A stretch of DNA of 8,635 nt, taken from Paracoccaceae bacterium (GTDB lineage Bacteria; Pseudomonadota; Alphaproteobacteria; Rhodobacterales; Rhodobacteraceae). The stretch's first letter is position 1, and each line of letters starts with the position of its first letter. The position numbers and the translations under genes were made by a program. The stretch is from positions 1 to 8,635 of the forward strand of contig JAASTF010000122.1 of NCBI GenBank assembly GCA_021767525.1. Direction: 5' to 3'. The notes beneath the pieces were generated by a model that did no database searches, was not told the origin of the DNA, and saw only the letters and a program-made list of their open reading frames with translations. Shown piece after piece: positions 5,496 through 8,635 of this stretch.

Positions 5496-8024
5496 TTAGT
5501 AAAGCCCGCCCGAGCTGAGCGTGCCAAAGCTGGCCTTTGGGCCGACAACGGCCTTCTTGCCGGTCGAGGTGGTCACCTCGCGGCCGCGCCGCGTGCCCAC
5601 CTCTTCGACCAGCGGCAGGTTGGCCCCCATCGCGAAACCGCCGTCGAAGGTGATGCCGAATGTCGGCTCTTCGCCCTCGCGGAAACACTCGGCCACCACG
5701 TGTTCGCCCGAGGCGTCGTCGCTGAGGCGCGCGCCGGTGAAGCGGTCGATCTTCAGGAACATGCAGTCATCCGGGATCCGGAACCGCCCGCCGCCATATT
5801 TGTCGATCGCCTTGGACATGAAGCGTTGGAACACCGGACCGCAAAAACCGCCGCCCGACGCCCCGCGGCCCAGGCTGCGCGGCTGGTCATAGCCGATATA
5901 GCAGCCCGCCACGACCGAATTGGTAAAGCCGATGAACCACACATCCTTGGCATCGTTGGTGGTGCCGGTCTTGCCGGCCACCGGCACCGGCAGGTTGACC
6001 GAGCCCGACGCCGTGCCGCGCTGCACCACGCCCGTCATCATCGAGGTCAACTGATACGCCGTGACGGGGTCCATCACCCGCTCGCGGTTGCTGACGATAC
6101 GCGGGCTTTGGCTGCTGGCCAGGGTCGGGTCGTCGCAATCCACGCAGTCGCGCTTGTCATGGCGATAGACCGTGTTGCCATAGCGATCCTGGATGCGGTC
6201 GACCAGCGTCGGTTCGACCCTTTCGCCGCCATTGGCGAACATCGCATAGGCCGCCACCATCTTGTAAAGCGTGGTTTCCTCGGACCCGAGAGAGTTGGCC
6301 AGGAAGCTGCCCATGTTGTCATAGACCCCGAAGCGCTCGGCGTAATCGGCCACCACATCCATGCCCACCTCTTGCGCCAGGCGGATCGTCATCAGGTTCC
6401 GCGAGCGTTCGATGCCCGTACGCAGGGGCGTCGGCCCGTAATAGGTGTTCGACGCGTTCTTGGGCCGCCACAGGCCCTGGGGCGTGTCGATCTCGATCGG
6501 CGCGTCGATGATGATGGTGGCGGGCGTATAGCCGCTGTCCAACGCCGAGGCATAGACGAAGGGCTTGAAGCTGGAGCCGGGCTGGCGCTGCGCCTGCGTC
6601 GCGCGGTTGAACACCGAATGCTGGTAGGAAAACCCGCCCTGCATCGCGATCACGCGGCCGGTATTCACGTCCATCGCCATGAAGCCGCCCTGCACCTCGG
6701 GCACCTGTCGCAGGGTCCAGCGGATGAAATCGCCGGTCCCGTCATCGCCCGAGGTCATGCGGCGCACATGCACCACGTCACCGACCTTGAAATTGTCGAA
6801 AAAGTCGCCGCGCAGCCAGGCGATATCCTTGCGCGGCACCACAAAGGGTTCGGCCTCGGTCTGTTCGACGCCTTCGATACCGATGCGCAGTTGCTGATCC
6901 TCCACCGCCAGCACCACGGCCGGGTACCATGTCCCGTCCAGATCAATGTCGCGGGCGACATTCACGTTGGACAGCGCGGCGCGCCACGCCTCTTCGCTGG
7001 TCAATTGCTCGGCCGGGATGGTTTCGCCGGTGCCGCGCCACTGGCCCAGGCCGCGGTCGTATTGTTCCAGCTGGCGGCGCAGCGATGCGGCGGCCAGTTC
7101 CTGCATCTCGGGGTCGATCGTCGCGCGCACCGTCATCCCGCCCGAGAAAAACTCGTCTTCGCCAAAGCTGTCGGACAGCTGGCGGCGGATTTCATCGGTG
7201 AAATAGTCACGCGGCGGCAGCGCCGATTTGAAGCTGTCGAAATCGCCGTTCTGCACCGTGCGCAGCGGTTGCGCGCGCTCCTGCTGATAGACCTCCTGGC
7301 TGATAAAGCCGTTTTCCATCATCTCTTTCAGGACGAAATTCCGCCGCGCCAACAGGCGATCCTTGTTGCGGACGGGATGGAAATCCGACGGCGCCTTGGG
7401 CATCGAGGCCAGCATCGCCGCCTCGTGCGGGGCCAGCTGGCTGAGCGATTTGTTGAAATAGGTCTGCGCCGCGGCCGTCACCCCGTAAGAGTTCTGGCCC
7501 AGGAAAATCTCGTTCAGGTAGAGTTCAAGGATCTTTTCCTTGCTCAGGGTTTCTTCCAGGCGGGTGGCCAGAATGATTTCCTTGATCTTGCGCTCGGCGC
7601 GGCGGTCGCCCGACAGCAGAAAGTTCTTCATTACCTGCTGGGTGATCGTCGAAGCGCCGCGAATATCCTCACCGCGCGAGCGCACGGCATCGACCACCGC
7701 GCTGGCGATGCCGCGCATGTCATAGCCCTTGTGGGTATAGAAATTCTTGTCTTCGGCGCTGATGAACGCCTGTTTGACCAGGTCGGGAATTTCCTCGGCC
7801 GGGGTGAACAGGCGGCGTTCCTGCGCGAATTCGTCGATCAGCCGGCCTTGGGCCGAATAGATGCGGCTGATCGTGGGGGGCGTGTATTGCGCCAGGCTTT
7901 CGTGGCTGGGCAGATCGCGGCCATACATCCAGAACACCGCCCCGATGGACAGCGCCACCATGAACAGGCCCAGCGTGACCAGCGTGAAAATCCCGCCAAA
8001 GAAGGAAAGAACGAACCTCAGCAC
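5496..8024 (-). CDS. mrcA: Penicillin-binding protein 1A, bifunctional peptidoglycan synthase
   Basis: This 842-residue class A PBP polymerises lipid II into glycan strands and cross-links their peptides in the periplasm while anchored in the inner membrane. One membrane segment (about 11-33) precedes YGRDLPSHESLAQY. The GT51 glycosyltransferase domain (about 50-235) has the catalytic E91 in AEDKNFYTHKG (90-100), GASTITQQ (123-130) and LNEIFLGQNSYG (170-181). An OB-like insert follows (about 300-440). The transpeptidase domain has SSFK (484-487; nucleophile S484), SRN (541-543) and KTGT (685-688). A CVDC pair (627-630) sits between SRN and KTGT. The C-terminal tail ends SSGGLY. The length is usual for PBP1A. 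The GTG at 8024 is chosen because AAGGGG (8036-8031) lies six bases upstream; the nearby ATG at 8029 is in another frame and stops after three codons. A sigma70-like promoter lies just upstream. The order amidase-mrcA-prfB is, from memory, common in Rhodobacteraceae. Confidence 0.97.
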   Translation of the reverse strand: MLRFVLSFFGGIFTLVTLGLFMVALSIGAVFWMYGRDLPSHESLAQYTPPTISRIYSAQGRLIDEFAQERRLFTPAEEIPDLVKQAFISAEDKNFYTHKGYDMRGIASAVVDAVRSRGEDIRGASTITQQVMKNFLLSGDRRAERKIKEIILATRLEETLSKEKILELYLNEIFLGQNSYGVTAAAQTYFNKSLSQLAPHEAAMLASMPKAPSDFHPVRNKDRLLARRNFVLKEMMENGFISQEVYQQERAQPLRTVQNGDFDSFKSALPPRDYFTDEIRRQLSDSFGEDEFFSGGMTVRATIDPEMQELAAASLRRQLEQYDRGLGQWRGTGETIPAEQLTSEEAWRAALSNVNVARDIDLDGTWYPAVVLAVEDQQLRIGIEGVEQTEAEPFVVPRKDIAWLRGDFFDNFKVGDVVHVRRMTSGDDGTGDFIRWTLRQVPEVQGGFMAMDVNTGRVIAMQGGFSYQHSVFNRATQAQRQPGSSFKPFVYASALDSGYTPATIIIDAPIEIDTPQGLWRPKNASNTYYGPTPLRTGIERSRNLMTIRLAQEVGMDVVADYAERFGVYDNMGSFLANSLGSEETTLYKMVAAYAMFANGGERVEPTLVDRIQDRYGNTVYRHDKRDCVDCDDPTLASSQSPRIVSNRERVMDPVTAYQLTSMMTGVVQRGTASGSVNLPVPVAGKTGTTNDAKDVWFIGFTNSVVAGCYIGYDQPRSLGRGASGGGFCGPVFQRFMSKAIDKYGGGRFRIPDDCMFLKIDRFTGARLSDDASGEHVVAECFREGEEPTFGITFDGGFAMGANLPLVEEVGTRRGREVTTSTGKKAVVGPKASFGTLSSGGLY

Positions 8025-8050
8025 AACATGCCCCTTTGCAATCTTGGGCC

Positions 8051-8079
8051 TCTATACGCGCGCTGGCGCGCCCGGTCAA
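8051..8079 (-). promoter_or_regulatory. Sigma70-like promoter of mrcA
   Basis: Read leftward, TTGACC (8079-8074; five of six match TTGACA) is separated by exactly 17 bases from TATAGA (8056-8051; four of six match TATAAT). Transcription would start near 8044, giving a leader of about 20 bases that ends with the AAGGGG ribosome binding site and GTG start. The spacer is almost pure G/C and contains CGCGC-N4-GCGCG (8057-8070), a short inverted repeat. This is the best promoter in the window and implies that mrcA can be transcribed independently of the amidase gene. Confidence 0.6.
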
Positions 8080-8094
8080 AACAACTCGGCGTGC

Positions 8095-8122
8095 GCGATG
8101 GGCGAAACCTTGCCCGCCGTGC
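8095..8122 (-). repeat. Copy 2 of a repeated 3' element (downstream of the amidase gene)
   Basis: On the plus strand this copy reads GCGATGGGC (8095-8103), eight bases (GAAACCTT), then GCCCGCCGTGC (8112-8122), abutting the amidase stop codon. GGGC (8100-8103) and GCCC (8112-8115) form a small four-pair hairpin with an eight-base loop. Copy 1 after mrcA shares both end blocks and has the same GGGC-N8-GCCC core. Confidence 0.4.
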
Positions 8123-8635
8123 CTATTGCCGGCGCAGCCCGGCGCGGGCGATGTCGTCGACCGCCCAAGCGCGCAGCCCGTCGCGGATGCCCTGCGCGAT
8201 GGCCAGCCGCCAGGCCGGGTCTTTCAGGTTCTCGGCATCGCGCGGGCTGGACAAGAACCCCACCTCGATCAGGACCGAGGGGATGTCGGCCGCCTTGAGC
8301 ACCGAAAAAGCCCCGCGCCGGATCGGGCGGCGATTGACCGGGCCGCCCGCCTCGATCATGCCGCCCACCAGCGCCTCGGCCAGCCGTTCGGTGCGCGGGC
8401 GGGTTTCCTGGCGGGCAAGATCCATTAGGATGCCGGCCACCACGTCATCCTGCCCTTCCAGGTCGACGCCCGACAGCAAATCGTCGCGGTCGTGCCGTTC
8501 GGCCAGCAGGCGCGTGGCGGCATCGCTGGCCTCGGTGTCCAGCACGTGCACCGTGGCGCCATGCGCCTGCCCCTGCGACAGCGCATCGGCATGCAGCGAC
8601 AGGAACACATGCGCCCGCGCCTCGTGCGCCAGCGC
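8123..8635 (-). CDS. N-acetylmuramoyl-L-alanine amidase (Amidase_3), C-terminal part
   Basis: The last 170 residues are present; the gene starts beyond the right edge, and the frame is open to base 8635. The Amidase_3 family cleaves the bond between N-acetylmuramic acid and L-alanine of peptidoglycan in the periplasm, usually during daughter-cell separation. FLSLHAD (fragment residues 11-17) carries the second zinc-binding histidine, and VLIEVGFLSS (121-130) carries the catalytic glutamate E124; between them lies the usual helical insertion, where AmiC-type enzymes have an autoinhibitory helix. The N-terminal AMIN domain and first His/Glu ligands, if present, are outside the window. Its position ahead of mrcA fits a cell-wall cluster. 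The GTG at 8608 inside this frame is not the start, because conserved sequence continues upstream of it. Confidence 0.93.
   Translation of the reverse strand, partial: ALAHEARAHVFLSLHADALSQGQAHGATVHVLDTEASDAATRLLAERHDRDDLLSGVDLEGQDDVVAGILMDLARQETRPRTERLAEALVGGMIEAGGPVNRRPIRRGAFSVLKAADIPSVLIEVGFLSSPRDAENLKDPAWRLAIAQGIRDGLRAWAVDDIARAGLRRQ

Noticed and set aside
4019..5518. A 499-codon rightward open frame opposite prfB
   Set aside because: It is antisense to the clearly identified prfB, overlaps the TfoX-domain gene in another frame, and has the Arg/Ala/Gly-rich composition expected of a shadow frame in GC-rich DNA.
8018..8029. ATG-TTG-TGC-TGA micro-frame overlapping the mrcA GTG start
   Set aside because: The AAGGGG site is only one base from this ATG but six from the GTG, so the GTG is the better-placed start; a three-codon frame here is probably chance.
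8056..8071. GC-rich inverted repeat upstream of mrcA as a terminator for the amidase gene
   Set aside because: No T-run follows it on the leftward strand, and it lies exactly inside the spacer of a better-supported promoter.
1..8635. CRISPR, insertion sequence, phage, toxin-antitoxin or defence system
   Set aside because: No spaced repeats, transposase, integrase, terminal inverted repeats or recognisable defence-gene motifs were seen; the genes are mostly housekeeping families.

Overview
The window looks like ordinary chromosomal DNA from a GC-rich alphaproteobacterium, most likely Rhodobacteraceae (Rhodobacterales). The basis is recognition of the protein sequences (LipA N-terminus, PBP1A N-terminus, the amidase/PBP1A/RF2 gene order) plus roughly 65-68% GC codon use; no database search was possible. 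Nearly all the DNA is coding. I see no tRNA, rRNA, CRISPR array, insertion sequence, phage gene or integrase.

Left part (1-2913): the last 30 codons of a probable c-type cytochrome gene run rightward and end stop-to-stop against a leftward three-gene set. That set, in transcription order from 2913 down to 89, is lipA (lipoyl synthase), a small exported protein of unknown function whose GTG start overlaps the lipA stop by 4 bases, and a TTC38/StaR-like TPR protein. The set probably starts from a promoter at about 2947-2975.

Middle (2914-4257): a 272-base divergent intergenic region separates lipA from a rightward pair, a VIT/CCC1-type Fe/Mn transporter and, 4 bases behind it, a stand-alone TfoX C-terminal-domain protein. 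This pair converges on prfB with only 10 bases between.

Right part (4268-8635): a leftward cell-envelope/translation block in the order amidase (truncated by the window edge), PBP1A (mrcA) and release factor 2 (prfB). The amidase cleaves peptidoglycan stem peptides from glycan, PBP1A polymerises and cross-links peptidoglycan, and RF2 terminates translation at UGA/UAA. mrcA has its own well-formed sigma70-like promoter in the gap behind the amidase gene.

I found no convincing new multi-gene system. The more interesting items are small. A short sequence motif with a dyad is repeated downstream of both the amidase gene and mrcA, and a strong hairpin lies between mrcA and prfB. A palindrome sits exactly in the spacer of the lipA promoter. 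The unknown exported protein is translationally coupled to lipA and shares its reading frame with the following TPR gene, separated by one TGA.
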